Part shown: positions 1 to 5,133 of the stretch, in pieces
How positions within the stretch are numbered: the stretch's first letter is position 1
Layout of the letters: each line of letters begins with the position of its first letter
Origin: Gemmatimonadales bacterium
GTDB lineage: Bacteria; Gemmatimonadota; Gemmatimonadetes; Gemmatimonadales; GWC2-71-9
Direction of reading: 5' to 3'
Assembly (NCBI GenBank): GCA_025929805.1
Contig: JAICPP010000148.1
Coordinates: forward strand, 1 to 8,259
DNA: 8,259 bases
The notes under the pieces: generated by a model
Seen by the model: the letters and a program-made list of their open reading frames with translations, nothing else
Databases searched by the model: none
Told to the model about the DNA's origin: nothing
Program-made: the position numbers and the translations under genes

Positions 1-1331
1 ATGATCACCACCACACGACGAGGAAGCAGCTTGTTGGCCCGATCACGCGCGATCTGCTCCTCTATCTTCCGGCTCTCCAGCGGCCAGTGCTCGAACTCGA
101 AGACATCCTTCTCATCGAGAAACTCGAATCGATCCACGGCCTCCGCATTGGCGATGGTCTCGAGCACCGCGCGGTAGCAGAGATTCGCTGTCACCGCGTT
201 CCGCTTGTCGCTGAACGCCGTGATCATGCCGAGCCCTGGGATCAACACCACCTTGGCCCAATCATCGAGCGCGCGGTCTCCCGCTTCGGCGTGACGCCGG
301 TGGTACTCCTCGTACTCGGCGCGAGCGGCGGCGAGCTGAGTCCCGACCCTGGAAACCAGCTGCTCTGATGTAGCAGCCTCGCCCAACTCGAGATCGAGCC
401 AGACCGGGAGGCGACCCACACGGAGCAGGTGCTCCGGTGTGGCCACCCCTCGTCGCACCAGCTCGGGCATCCGCTCCTCGGCGAGCGCGGCCAGCACGTC
501 ATCCGCATCATCGAAGTGGAGGATCACCCTGCCGGTCTTCGACAGCACACCTCGAACGACTGGCAACACGAGCTCCGCTAGCTGATGACGCTTCTCGAGA
601 GTCGGACCGGCAGACGGGCGGGCCGGCGAAGGAGGCCTAAGGCGCTTTTTCCTGGTTTTGAGGAATTCATCCATGCGGGCGATTACGTTCACCAGCCGCT
701 GATGACAGCTCTCCGCTTCATCCGCCCACACCACCAACCCGTGGTGCGCCAGTGCGAGACCAATGGCGTCCTGGGGAATCTGTCCGCCGGTCCGCCCGCC
801 CGCCTGTCCGACCATTCGCCCCACCGCCCGTGCCAGCGGAAATCCCGGCCGCACATACGGCACGTAGACGATTCTGCCCTCGAACAGCTCGCTGATTAGC
901 CGCCCCGCTTCGGCATCCCTGATGTTGGTCAGGCTCATCGTGGGCACGTCGTGGGTGTGAACGATCACCCGAGATGGAAGGAGCGCATGGAGCGGCGTCT
1001 CCACGCTGGGCGCGGGCCCCTCCTCCACCATGCACCCGGCCATGAACCGCATCATCTCGGCGTCGCTCATCGAATCCGCTTCTCGCAGGACGGCCAATCG
1101 GGATAGAGAGAGTCGAGTGAAGCCGTCGCGAGTGATGGTGCGGAGATCGGTGCCGCTACCCTTCACCAGGAGGATATCGGCTTCCTTTATAGAGGTGTTG
1201 CCGCCACCGGGCTGAACCAGCCGGTGGTCGCTGCCAATCAGGTGGGAGAGATGGACCAGTTGATCGAGCTGATCTTTTCCAGTGGCTCCCCAGCCAGCGG
1301 GGTTGGTCGTCTGGGCATCGAGCCTCGGCAT
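1..1331 (-). CDS. Class II aldolase domain of a bifunctional aldolase/short-chain dehydrogenase (partial, cut by left edge)
   Basis: This frame is open from the ATG at 1331 to the left edge (443 codons, no stop), so the gene is incomplete. Residues 24-220 form a class II (zinc) aldolase domain: the phosphate-binding GGGNTS at 42-47, the VKGSGTDL stretch at 56-63, the acid/base Glu in PSVETP (E111), the metal ligands in VHTHD (H125, H127), and the third His in HHG (H197). A proline-rich linker (about 228-245) leads to a second region carrying GLGMITAFSDK and FEFEHWPLES. In bifunctional rhamnulose-1-phosphate aldolase/dehydrogenase proteins (RhaD/RhaEW-like, usually near 700 residues) this region precedes an NAD-binding Rossmann domain. 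The last visible residues, RRVVVI, fit beta strand 1 just before the glycine motif. The expected role is cleavage of a sugar phosphate to DHAP and an aldehyde, then aldehyde oxidation; the substrate is inferred. There is no clear Shine-Dalgarno at 1331. It lies 58 bp downstream of the DUF4126 gene on the same strand. Confidence 0.85.
   Translation of the reverse strand, partial: MPRLDAQTTNPAGWGATGKDQLDQLVHLSHLIGSDHRLVQPGGGNTSIKEADILLVKGSGTDLRTITRDGFTRLSLSRLAVLREADSMSDAEMMRFMAGCMVEEGPAPSVETPLHALLPSRVIVHTHDVPTMSLTNIRDAEAGRLISELFEGRIVYVPYVRPGFPLARAVGRMVGQAGGRTGGQIPQDAIGLALAHHGLVVWADEAESCHQRLVNVIARMDEFLKTRKKRLRPPSPARPSAGPTLEKRHQLAELVLPVVRGVLSKTGRVILHFDDADDVLAALAEERMPELVRRGVATPEHLLRVGRLPVWLDLELGEAATSEQLVSRVGTQLAAARAEYEEYHRRHAEAGDRALDDWAKVVLIPGLGMITAFSDKRNAVTANLCYRAVLETIANAEAVDRFEFLDEKDVFEFEHWPLESRKIEEQIARDRANKLLPRRVVVI
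601..812. repeat. 29-bp imperfect inverted repeat inside the aldolase gene (arms 601-629 and 784-812)
   Basis: The plus strand at 601-629 (beginning GTCGGACCGGCAGACGGGCG) matches the reverse complement of 784-812 at 24 of 29 positions, counted by hand. The arms are 154 bp apart. Read on the coding strand, 784-812 encodes the Gly-rich loop around GQAGGRTGG (residues about 174-183), and 601-629 encodes the Pro-rich linker around residues 235-244. Neither segment carries catalytic residues. It could be a GC-rich simple-sequence expansion or a small mobile repeat in variable loops, or partly a composition effect. Confidence 0.5.
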
Positions 1332-1349
1332 GGCCAAAAGATGCTGGTA

Positions 1350-1402
1350 AGCTGGGAAGCTGGGAAGCTGGGAGCGTGTAGCCTAGCTCCTAGCTCCCAG
1401 CT
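1350..1402. repeat. Tandem AGCTGGGA repeats with inverted copy between DUF4126 and aldolase genes
   Basis: Three perfect head-to-tail copies of AGCTGGGA occupy 1350-1373. They are followed by two TAGCTCC units (1384-1390 and 1391-1397), and TCCCAGCT, the reverse complement of the first unit, at 1395-1402. AGCTGGGAG at 1366-1374 can pair with CTCCCAGCT at 1394-1402, a 9-bp stem. The right arm overlaps the last codons and the TAG stop of the DUF4126 gene. In the minus-strand transcript the structure would form after that stop and before the aldolase start. The nearest T-run (TCTTTT at about 1336-1341) is too far away for a classic terminator. It may be an intergenic repeat family, an mRNA processing or attenuation element, or slipped-strand expansion. 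Confidence 0.6.
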
Positions 1403-1866
1403 GCCCGCAACAACAGATACGCCAGACCGATCGCGACCAGATCCTCGGGAAAGGCAACGAAGGCGTCCTTCACCCCCAGGCCTACCAATCGTCTTCGCAC
1501 CTGATAACCGGCAAATGCGCCGATGACGGCGCCCATCCCCCCAAGCATTGCAGCGGCCGGCAAGGACTGATTGGCGGATACGGCGAGGCAGGCAGCAGAG
1601 AACGAGCCCGTGACGATACGTCCAATCAGCGGTCCCGGTGTCGTACGACTCGGCGTACTCGGCAACTTGTCCACCACATATTCACCCAATGCCAGTACAG
1701 AAAAGATCACAACGGGAGCGCTCGAACCCATGAACGCCAAAGCCGACCCACTGAGATCCAGCCAGCCCAGACGAGCAGCCCAGCTCACCGCCGCCGGAGC
1801 CGTGAGCGAGCGCAACCCGGCGACGAATCCGATTCCCACCGCTAGAACGAGTATAGATGAAGTCAT
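1390..1866 (-). CDS. DUF4126 family integral membrane protein
   Basis: This 158-residue hydrophobic protein has about four membrane segments, roughly residues 4-28, 42-62, 80-122 (probably two) and 140-155. Features I associate with DUF4126 are AGLRSLTAP at 17-24, GEYVVDKLPSTPSRT at 61-75, the Gly/Ala-rich repeat around 107-121 ending in GYQVRR, and a C-terminal FPEDLVA (139-145). The function of the family is not established; it is expected in the inner membrane. The ATG at 1866 follows 'ggtcactct' with no convincing Shine-Dalgarno, but there is no better start and the N-terminus begins directly with a membrane helix, as family members do. It diverges from the aldo/keto reductase gene across 96 bp and precedes the aldolase on the same strand. 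No metabolic link to either is evident. Confidence 0.8.
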   Translation of the reverse strand: MTSSILVLAVGIGFVAGLRSLTAPAAVSWAARLGWLDLSGSALAFMGSSAPVVIFSVLALGEYVVDKLPSTPSRTTPGPLIGRIVTGSFSAACLAVSANQSLPAAAMLGGMGAVIGAFAGYQVRRRLVGLGVKDAFVAFPEDLVAIGLAYLLLRAAGS

Positions 1867-1962
1867 AGAGTGACCAATCTACCTACTCCGAGGGCGGCCG
1901 TCGAAGCAATCCCGCAGTTACCTTGAAGGAAGGGACCTGAACTTCAACGCGAGGCATTCACA
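1867..1962. promoter_or_regulatory. Divergent intergenic region between DUF4126 and aldo/keto reductase genes
   Basis: These 96 bp must hold the start signals for both divergent genes. I cannot recognise a confident -35/-10 pair on either strand. A short inverted repeat, TTGAAG at 1923-1928 and CTTCAA at 1942-1947, lies 15-40 bp upstream of the reductase start and could be an operator, but a 6-bp match is weak. GAGG at 1951-1954 serves as the Shine-Dalgarno for the GTG at 1963, with 8-nt spacing. Confidence 0.3.
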
Positions 1963-2961
1963 GTGCTGGCACAACGACGGCTCGGCTCCGAGGGTCTCAC
2001 CGTTTCCATGCTTGGCCTGGGCTGCATGGGAATGAGCCAGTCTTACGGCTCGCCCGAGGAGCGCAACGAGCAGGAGTCAATCGCCACCATCCACCGTGCC
2101 CTGGAGCTCGGCGTGAACTTCCTGGATACCGCCGAGGTCTATGGGCCGTTCACCAACGAGGAGCTGGTCGGCCGGGCAGTCCGGGGGCGCCGCCAGAGGG
2201 TGATAATCGCCACCAAGTTCGGCTTCAAGATCGTGGGCAACCAGAACACGGGTGAGCTGGACAGCCGGCCGGCTCACATCCGCGAGGCGGTGGAAGGGTC
2301 GCTTCGGCGACTCGGTACGGATTACGTCGACCTGCTCTACCAGCACCGGGTGGATCCGTCGGTGCCCATCGAGGATGTGGTGGGCACCATGGCGGATCTG
2401 GTAAGCCAGGGAAAGGTGCGGTTCCTCGGTCTCTCCGAGGCGGGCGAGAACACTCTCCGCCGCGCACATGGCGTCCACCCCATATCCGCGCTGCAGAGCG
2501 AGTACTCGCTGTGGGAGCGGAACCTGGAGCCGCGGATCATCCCGTTGCTCCGCCAGCTGGCTATCGGTCTCGTCCCGTTCAGTCCGCTGGGGCGCGGCTT
2601 TCTCACGGGCACCGCCAAGCGAGCCGAGGAGTATCCCGAGGGCGACTTCCGGCGCGGAGACCCCCGCTATCAGGGAGCGAACTTCGACGCCAACATGCGC
2701 GCCGCCGCAGCCGTTCATGATCTGGCTCGCCGGAAGCGCGCTACGCCGGGGCAAATCGCGCTTGCCTGGCTGCTGCATAAAGGCGAGGACATGGTTCCGA
2801 TCCCCGGCACGAAGCGGCGTAAGTACCTGGAGGAGAACGTCGCATCAGCCGATATCAAGCTCAGCCCCGACGAGATGGCCGAGCTCGGCCGGGCGCTCCC
2901 TCCTGGAGCTGTGGCGGGGCCACGCTACAATGAACAGTTGATGGCGACCGTGGACCGGTGA
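1963..2961 (+). CDS. Aldo/keto reductase (AKR13-like, NADP-dependent oxidoreductase)
   Basis: This complete 332-residue protein has the usual length for a (beta/alpha)8-barrel aldo/keto reductase, which reduces aldehydes or ketones with NADPH in the cytoplasm. The catalytic tetrad is present: D55 and Y60 in LDTAEVYG, K85 in ATKFG, H128 in YQHRVD. The barrel motifs follow in order: LVSQGKVRFLGLSEA (146-160), ALQSEYSLWER (176-186), PFSPLGRGFLTG (205-216), and the cofactor phosphate-binding PIPGTKRRKYLEEN (279-292). The QHRVD and LSEA signatures fit the AKR13 / YajO-IolS-like group best; the natural substrate cannot be read from sequence. The start is GTG at 1963 with GAGG 8 nt upstream, and the N-terminus (RRLGSEGLTVSMLGLGCMGM) matches family starts. 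It ends 68 bp from the convergent cold-shock gene. Confidence 0.93.
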   Translation: MLAQRRLGSEGLTVSMLGLGCMGMSQSYGSPEERNEQESIATIHRALELGVNFLDTAEVYGPFTNEELVGRAVRGRRQRVIIATKFGFKIVGNQNTGELDSRPAHIREAVEGSLRRLGTDYVDLLYQHRVDPSVPIEDVVGTMADLVSQGKVRFLGLSEAGENTLRRAHGVHPISALQSEYSLWERNLEPRIIPLLRQLAIGLVPFSPLGRGFLTGTAKRAEEYPEGDFRRGDPRYQGANFDANMRAAAAVHDLARRKRATPGQIALAWLLHKGEDMVPIPGTKRRKYLEENVASADIKLSPDEMAELGRALPPGAVAGPRYNEQLMATVDR

Positions 2962-2967
2962 AGGGGA

Positions 2968-3012
2968 GAAAAACGAGAGCGGCCGGTTCATCCGAAGACG
3001 AACCGGCCGCTC
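2968..3012 (-). terminator. Rho-independent terminator of the cold-shock gene
   Basis: The arms GAGCGGCCGGTTC (2977-2989) and GAACCGGCCGCTC (3000-3012) form a perfect 13-bp GC-rich stem with a 10-nt loop. On the minus strand the stem is followed by TCGTTTTTCT, with five T at 2973-2969. It begins 17 nt after the cold-shock stop codon. There is no T-run on the plus side, so it is mainly a terminator for the minus strand, though the hairpin may also protect the 3' end of the aldo/keto reductase mRNA. Confidence 0.93.
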
Positions 3013-3029
3013 CCAGAATCCGCGAAAAA

Positions 3030-3245
3030 CTATTTCGCGATCTTTACGACGTTCTCCGCCGCCGGGCCCTTCTGGCCCTGCACGATGTCGAACTCGACCC
3101 GGTCACCCTCGGCCAGGCTCTTGAAGCCCTGCGCCTGGATGGCCGAATGATGGACGAAGCAATCCTTCTGACCGCCCTCGGGCGTGATGAAGCCAAAGCC
3201 CTTCGCGTCATTGAACCACTTAACCGTCCCAGTGCTGCGTGACAT
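3030..3245 (-). CDS. CspA-family cold-shock protein
   Basis: The 71-residue protein is a single cold-shock domain, a five-stranded OB fold that binds single-stranded RNA and DNA and acts as an RNA chaperone. It has the usual length. The start MSRSTGTVKWFNDAKG is canonical. RNP1 is KGFGFI at 15-20 and RNP2 is CFVHHS at 29-34. The tail GQKGPAAENVVKI is the typical final strand. RNP2 has Cys29 where many homologues have Val, a mild variation. The ATG at 3245 is preceded by AAGGAG with 6-nt spacing. The gene is monocistronic, with its own terminator and a 223-bp upstream gap in which long leaders are typical of cold-inducible csp genes. Which csp paralogue it is (A, B, C and so on) cannot be decided. 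Confidence 0.96.
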   Translation of the reverse strand: MSRSTGTVKWFNDAKGFGFITPEGGQKDCFVHHSAIQAQGFKSLAEGDRVEFDIVQGQKGPAAENVVKIAK

Positions 3246-3323
3246 CTCCTACTCCTTTAGTACTGATGTAATCGGAGGGGGACATGCCGCACGACCGACT
3301 ACGGTTGCGTGGATTCCGCCTCC

Positions 3324-3344
3324 CCGCGGGCGCGGCTCCCGCGG
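3324..3344. promoter_or_regulatory. GC-rich hairpin in the leader region of the cold-shock gene
   Basis: CCGCGGG (3324-3330) and CCCGCGG (3338-3344) form a perfect 7-bp GC stem with a 7-nt loop, about 79 nt upstream of the cold-shock start. No T-run follows, so it is not a simple terminator. If transcription starts further upstream, it lies in the 5' untranslated leader, where structured elements often control cold-shock expression. No clear -35/-10 pair was found in 3246-3468, so whether the hairpin is transcribed is unknown. Confidence 0.4.
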
Positions 3345-3372
3345 CGCTGCTTGCGCCTGGAACGAGAGCCAA

Positions 3373-3397
3373 GAAAAAAGGGGCCGGCGCCAAGGCC
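3373..3397 (-). terminator. Weak candidate terminator upstream of the cold-shock gene
   Basis: On the minus strand GGCC (3397-3394) and GGCC (3385-3382) can pair around TTGGCGCC, followed by CC and six T (3379-3374). The T-run is good but the stem is only 4 bp, with an alternative palindromic GGCGCC fold. It could end transcripts from the zinc-ribbon/TetR genes before they reach the cold-shock gene. Confidence 0.35.
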
Positions 3398-3437
3398 AGT
3401 CCCTGTGTTCGCGTGGTACAAGTTAACGGGGAAGGGC

Positions 3438-3468
3438 CAAAAATGAAAGTGGGGAGGAGCACACCCCA
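3438..3468 (-). terminator. Candidate terminator just after the zinc-ribbon gene
   Basis: On the minus strand TGGGG (3468-3464) pairs with CCCCA (3454-3450) around a 9-nt loop, directly after the stop codon. A T-rich stretch, CTTTCATTTTT, follows. The stem is short (5 bp), so this is a modest candidate, but position and polarity fit the end of the TetR/zinc-ribbon transcript. Confidence 0.4.
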
Positions 3469-3657
3469 TCAAGTTCCAACCGGCACCCATTGATGACGGC
3501 ACTTCCGGCAGCGTGCCATTGGATTCGCGCTCACCTCGGCGGTGTGGGGCCGCCCTGAATAACCACAGCTCGGACAAGGTCCGGGATCGTGAGGGTGCCA
3601 GGGGTTGGTACATCCCCATCGAATCTGGCCGGCCATGGTTTCCCGGACCGGAATCAT
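3469..3657 (-). CDS. Small zinc-ribbon protein of unknown function
   Basis: A 62-residue protein whose main feature is two CxxC knuckles: CPSC (C28, C31) and CRKC (C50, C53), separated by 18 residues. This is the layout of a rubredoxin-like or zinc-ribbon Zn site. C16 and the WHPH segment (20-23) add further possible ligands. No family or partner is recognisable. I chose ATG 3657 because GAGGA lies 10 nt upstream. A GTG at 3687 would add 10 residues and start 4 bp after the TetR stop, but it lacks a Shine-Dalgarno; ATG 3636 is also possible. The gene follows the TetR gene on the same strand at 34 bp, so they may be co-transcribed. That it is a real gene rests on the cysteine pattern, since overlapping frames are also open here. 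Confidence 0.55.
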   Translation of the reverse strand: MIPVRETMAGQIRWGCTNPWHPHDPGPCPSCGYSGRPHTAEVSANPMARCRKCRHQWVPVGT

Positions 3658-3691
3658 CGGGTAGCGATCCTCGGGGCAAGCTGGCACTGTG

Positions 3692-4300
3692 TTATGCCGC
3701 CATGGAGAGCTGACCTAGGATCCCTTGGGCGGTGGTGAAATACTCGCGGCCATCGAAGTGCTCGGGATCGATCATCGCTTGCACCGGATATCCGATAATC
3801 AAGCTCACTGCCGCCGCAGCAATCCCGGCAGGAGTGCCCTTGCCGAGGCGGCTCACTTTCCCGGGTAGAGCCTCGTCTGCAATTCTCCGGAAAGCCGCTC
3901 GGTAGCTCTCCAGTCCGGCACTGATCTTTGCGCGGATAACCGCGTTGTGGCCCCCACGGGCCCAATACTCCAACAGCAGCCGGGTCTGGCGAGGCTCCTC
4001 CGCCAATCGCCGCATCTCATGCCGAAACAGGGCCTGCAGGCGCTCCCTCGGGTCACGAAGCGCACTGATCTGGTCCGGCACTCTGAGCGATACGGTCTGC
4101 TCCAGCACCCGATCCAGCAAGGCGAGGCCCAGCTGGGCTTTGCGCTTGAAGTGGAACAGGACGAGGCCGTGGCTGAGCTGCGCTCTGGCCGCAACGGCCC
4201 GCACGGTCAGGCCATCGATTCCCCGGCGCACCGCTACCTCATACGCCGCCGTCAGGATCTGCTCCCGACGCTCCGCTTCCGTGGCTTTCTGCCCTGGCAT
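3692..4300 (-). CDS. TetR-family transcriptional repressor (BetI-like C-terminal domain)
   Basis: The 202-residue protein has normal TetR length. The DNA-binding domain spans about 7-57: RREQILTAAYEVAVRRGIDGLTV, then the helix-turn-helix around VRAVAARAQLSHGLVLFHFKRKAQL (33-57). The all-helical ligand and dimer domain, with LLLEYWARG (108-116), SAGLESYRAAFRRIADEAL (127-145) and SLIIGYPVQAMIDP (166-179), resembles BetI-type TetR C-termini; the ligand is unknown. I chose ATG 4300, with GGGA 7 nt upstream. An ATG at 4336 would add 12 residues but lies within the operator/promoter sequence. It diverges from an outer-membrane barrel gene, and the shared gap carries two palindromes and both promoters, so it probably represses itself and the barrel gene. 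The zinc-ribbon gene lies 34 bp downstream. Confidence 0.9.
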   Translation of the reverse strand: MPGQKATEAERREQILTAAYEVAVRRGIDGLTVRAVAARAQLSHGLVLFHFKRKAQLGLALLDRVLEQTVSLRVPDQISALRDPRERLQALFRHEMRRLAEEPRQTRLLLEYWARGGHNAVIRAKISAGLESYRAAFRRIADEALPGKVSRLGKGTPAGIAAAAVSLIIGYPVQAMIDPEHFDGREYFTTAQGILGQLSMAA

Positions 4301-4318
4301 GAATGCTCCCTTCGTTGC

Positions 4319-4338
4319 TATTGACCTTCCGTCCAATA
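4319..4338. promoter_or_regulatory. Putative TetR operator O1
   Basis: A 20-bp imperfect palindrome: left half TATTGACC, spacer TTCC, right half GTCCAATA. Against an ideal TATTGACC-N4-GGTCAATA the left half matches 8/8 and the right half 6/8. It covers the -35 box of the rightward promoter and lies near the start point of the leftward promoter. It has the same length and half-site as O2. The binding protein is inferred from position. Confidence 0.6.
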
Positions 4339-4349
4339 CAGGATACTAT
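4321..4349 (+). promoter_or_regulatory. Sigma-70-type promoter for the outer-membrane barrel gene
   Basis: TTGACC (4321-4326), a 17-bp spacer and TACTAT (4344-4349) form a near-consensus housekeeping promoter on the plus strand. The predicted start near 4356 gives a leader of about 87 nt to the ATG at 4443. The -35 box lies inside operator O1, and O2 lies just around and after the start point, so a bound repressor would block polymerase. Confidence 0.65.
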
Positions 4350-4368
4350 ATATTAACCGCTTGGTCAA
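4340..4368 (-). promoter_or_regulatory. Sigma-70-type promoter for the TetR gene
   Basis: On the minus strand TTGACC (4368-4363), a 17-bp spacer and TATCCT (4345-4340) form a promoter directed at the repressor; TATAGT (4348-4343) with a 14-bp spacer is a poorer -10 choice. The predicted start near 4333 gives a leader of about 33 nt. It overlaps the opposite promoter almost completely, so the two should compete, and its -35 box lies in operator O2. Confidence 0.6.
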
Positions 4369-4370
4369 TA
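4351..4370. promoter_or_regulatory. Putative TetR operator O2
   Basis: A 20-bp imperfect palindrome: left half TATTAACC, spacer GCTT, right half GGTCAATA. The halves differ from perfect symmetry at one position (left 7/8, right 8/8 to the ideal half). TTGACC-type half-sites resemble known TetR operators such as the RutR site TTGACCANNTGGTCAA. Its centre is 32 bp, about three helical turns, from that of O1. Confidence 0.65.
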
Positions 4371-4442
4371 GGTAGGGTGCTTGCACGCTGCAAACGTAAG
4401 GACCAGGCGCTTCTCGCAGAATCGAGCTCGGGAGCGTGGTTG

Positions 4443-5123
4443 ATGGCCGCCAGCAAGTCTACATGGTCCAGAACAGCCTCGGCGCTCCCGCGGCCCCGGA
4501 GGCAGCCGGTAGCTTACACCGTCGCGCTCCTGCTGGGGTGTGCAGCAGCGATCATCTCCGGCCGGAGCGAGGAGCTCAACGCGCAGGACGTGCAGCTCCA
4601 TCCCCACGCTGCGCTCTACCTGCCCAGCCGGATCTCGATCCAGAATGGGGTGCTCCACGCCCGCCAGACCATCGGCGTGACCGTCGGTGCCCGTCTGAAC
4701 CTCGTCTTCAACCAACGGGTCGACGCCGTCGCCGGCGTCACCTACATACCAGGATATGCCGTGTTTCGCGGAGCGGGCAAACGGATCGACGTCCGCACCA
4801 CTTCCCACCTGCTCACCGCCGCAACCGCCACGCGATACTGGCTCCTGCCGGCGGCGCGGAGGCTTTCCTGGGAGGTTCACACCGGCCTGGGCGTGGTGTT
4901 TGGCGGGCAACCGGCCTACGTGGATCTATTCGAGAGCTCAACGGTGAGCGGGATTGTGGGGACCACGCTGCGTTGCCGTATCGGCCGTTTCGTGAGCCTC
5001 AAGCTGCGGGTTCAGGAGCGCCTCTACCGGGTCCGCTTCGGCGGTGAGGACCCTGGCAACTCGAGACCGCCCCTGCGAATGAGCTTCGGCGTGGACCTTC
5101 CGTTCGTGGAATCGGCTCCCTGA
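4443..5123 (+). CDS. Putative outer-membrane beta-barrel protein
   Basis: This 226-residue protein has a basic N-region (RPRR, 17-20), a hydrophobic segment VAYTVALLLGCAAAIISG (23-40) and a probable signal-peptidase site near LNAQ-D (45-49). A lipobox reading at C33 (LLGC) is a weaker alternative. The mature part is a run of alternating hydrophobic/polar stretches typical of a small barrel: HAALYLPSRISI, QTIGVTVGARLNLVF, DAVAGVTYIPGYAVF, SHLLTAATATRYWLL, LSWEVHTGLGVVFGG, STVSGIVGTTLRCRI, FVSLKLRVQERLYRV, LRMSFGVDLPF. The last strand ends in F221 but is followed by VESAP, so the canonical terminal Phe is not the final residue. The family and cargo are unknown. ATG 4443 has GGGAG 8 nt upstream. 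An open frame extends to 3945, but that stretch covers the promoter and the antisense of the TetR gene and is not credible. Its divergent position suggests repression by that TetR. Confidence 0.78.
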   Translation: MAASKSTWSRTASALPRPRRQPVAYTVALLLGCAAAIISGRSEELNAQDVQLHPHAALYLPSRISIQNGVLHARQTIGVTVGARLNLVFNQRVDAVAGVTYIPGYAVFRGAGKRIDVRTTSHLLTAATATRYWLLPAARRLSWEVHTGLGVVFGGQPAYVDLFESSTVSGIVGTTLRCRIGRFVSLKLRVQERLYRVRFGGEDPGNSRPPLRMSFGVDLPFVESAP

Positions 5124-5133
5124 GCATCCTGGA

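Noticed and set aside
718..1035. 105-codon minus-strand frame and other frames inside 1-1331
   Set aside because: The open aldolase frame explains the region with intact zinc ligands; these are out-of-frame shadows.
2077..2778. 233-codon minus-strand frame opposite the aldo/keto reductase
   Set aside because: The sense gene has all family motifs; this is a codon-bias shadow.
2958..3242. Plus-strand frame of 94 codons overlapping the aldo/keto reductase stop
   Set aside because: It is the antisense of the cold-shock gene and its terminator; the protein has no recognisable features.
3299..3679. 126-codon minus-strand frame across the zinc-ribbon gene and cold-shock leader
   Set aside because: Composition is random-looking (Arg/Ser/Pro-rich) and it overlaps the better-supported cysteine-knuckle frame.
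3945..4442. N-terminal extension of the barrel frame back to 3945
   Set aside because: It is antisense to the TetR gene and crosses the promoters and operators. The signal peptide and Shine-Dalgarno place the start at 4443.
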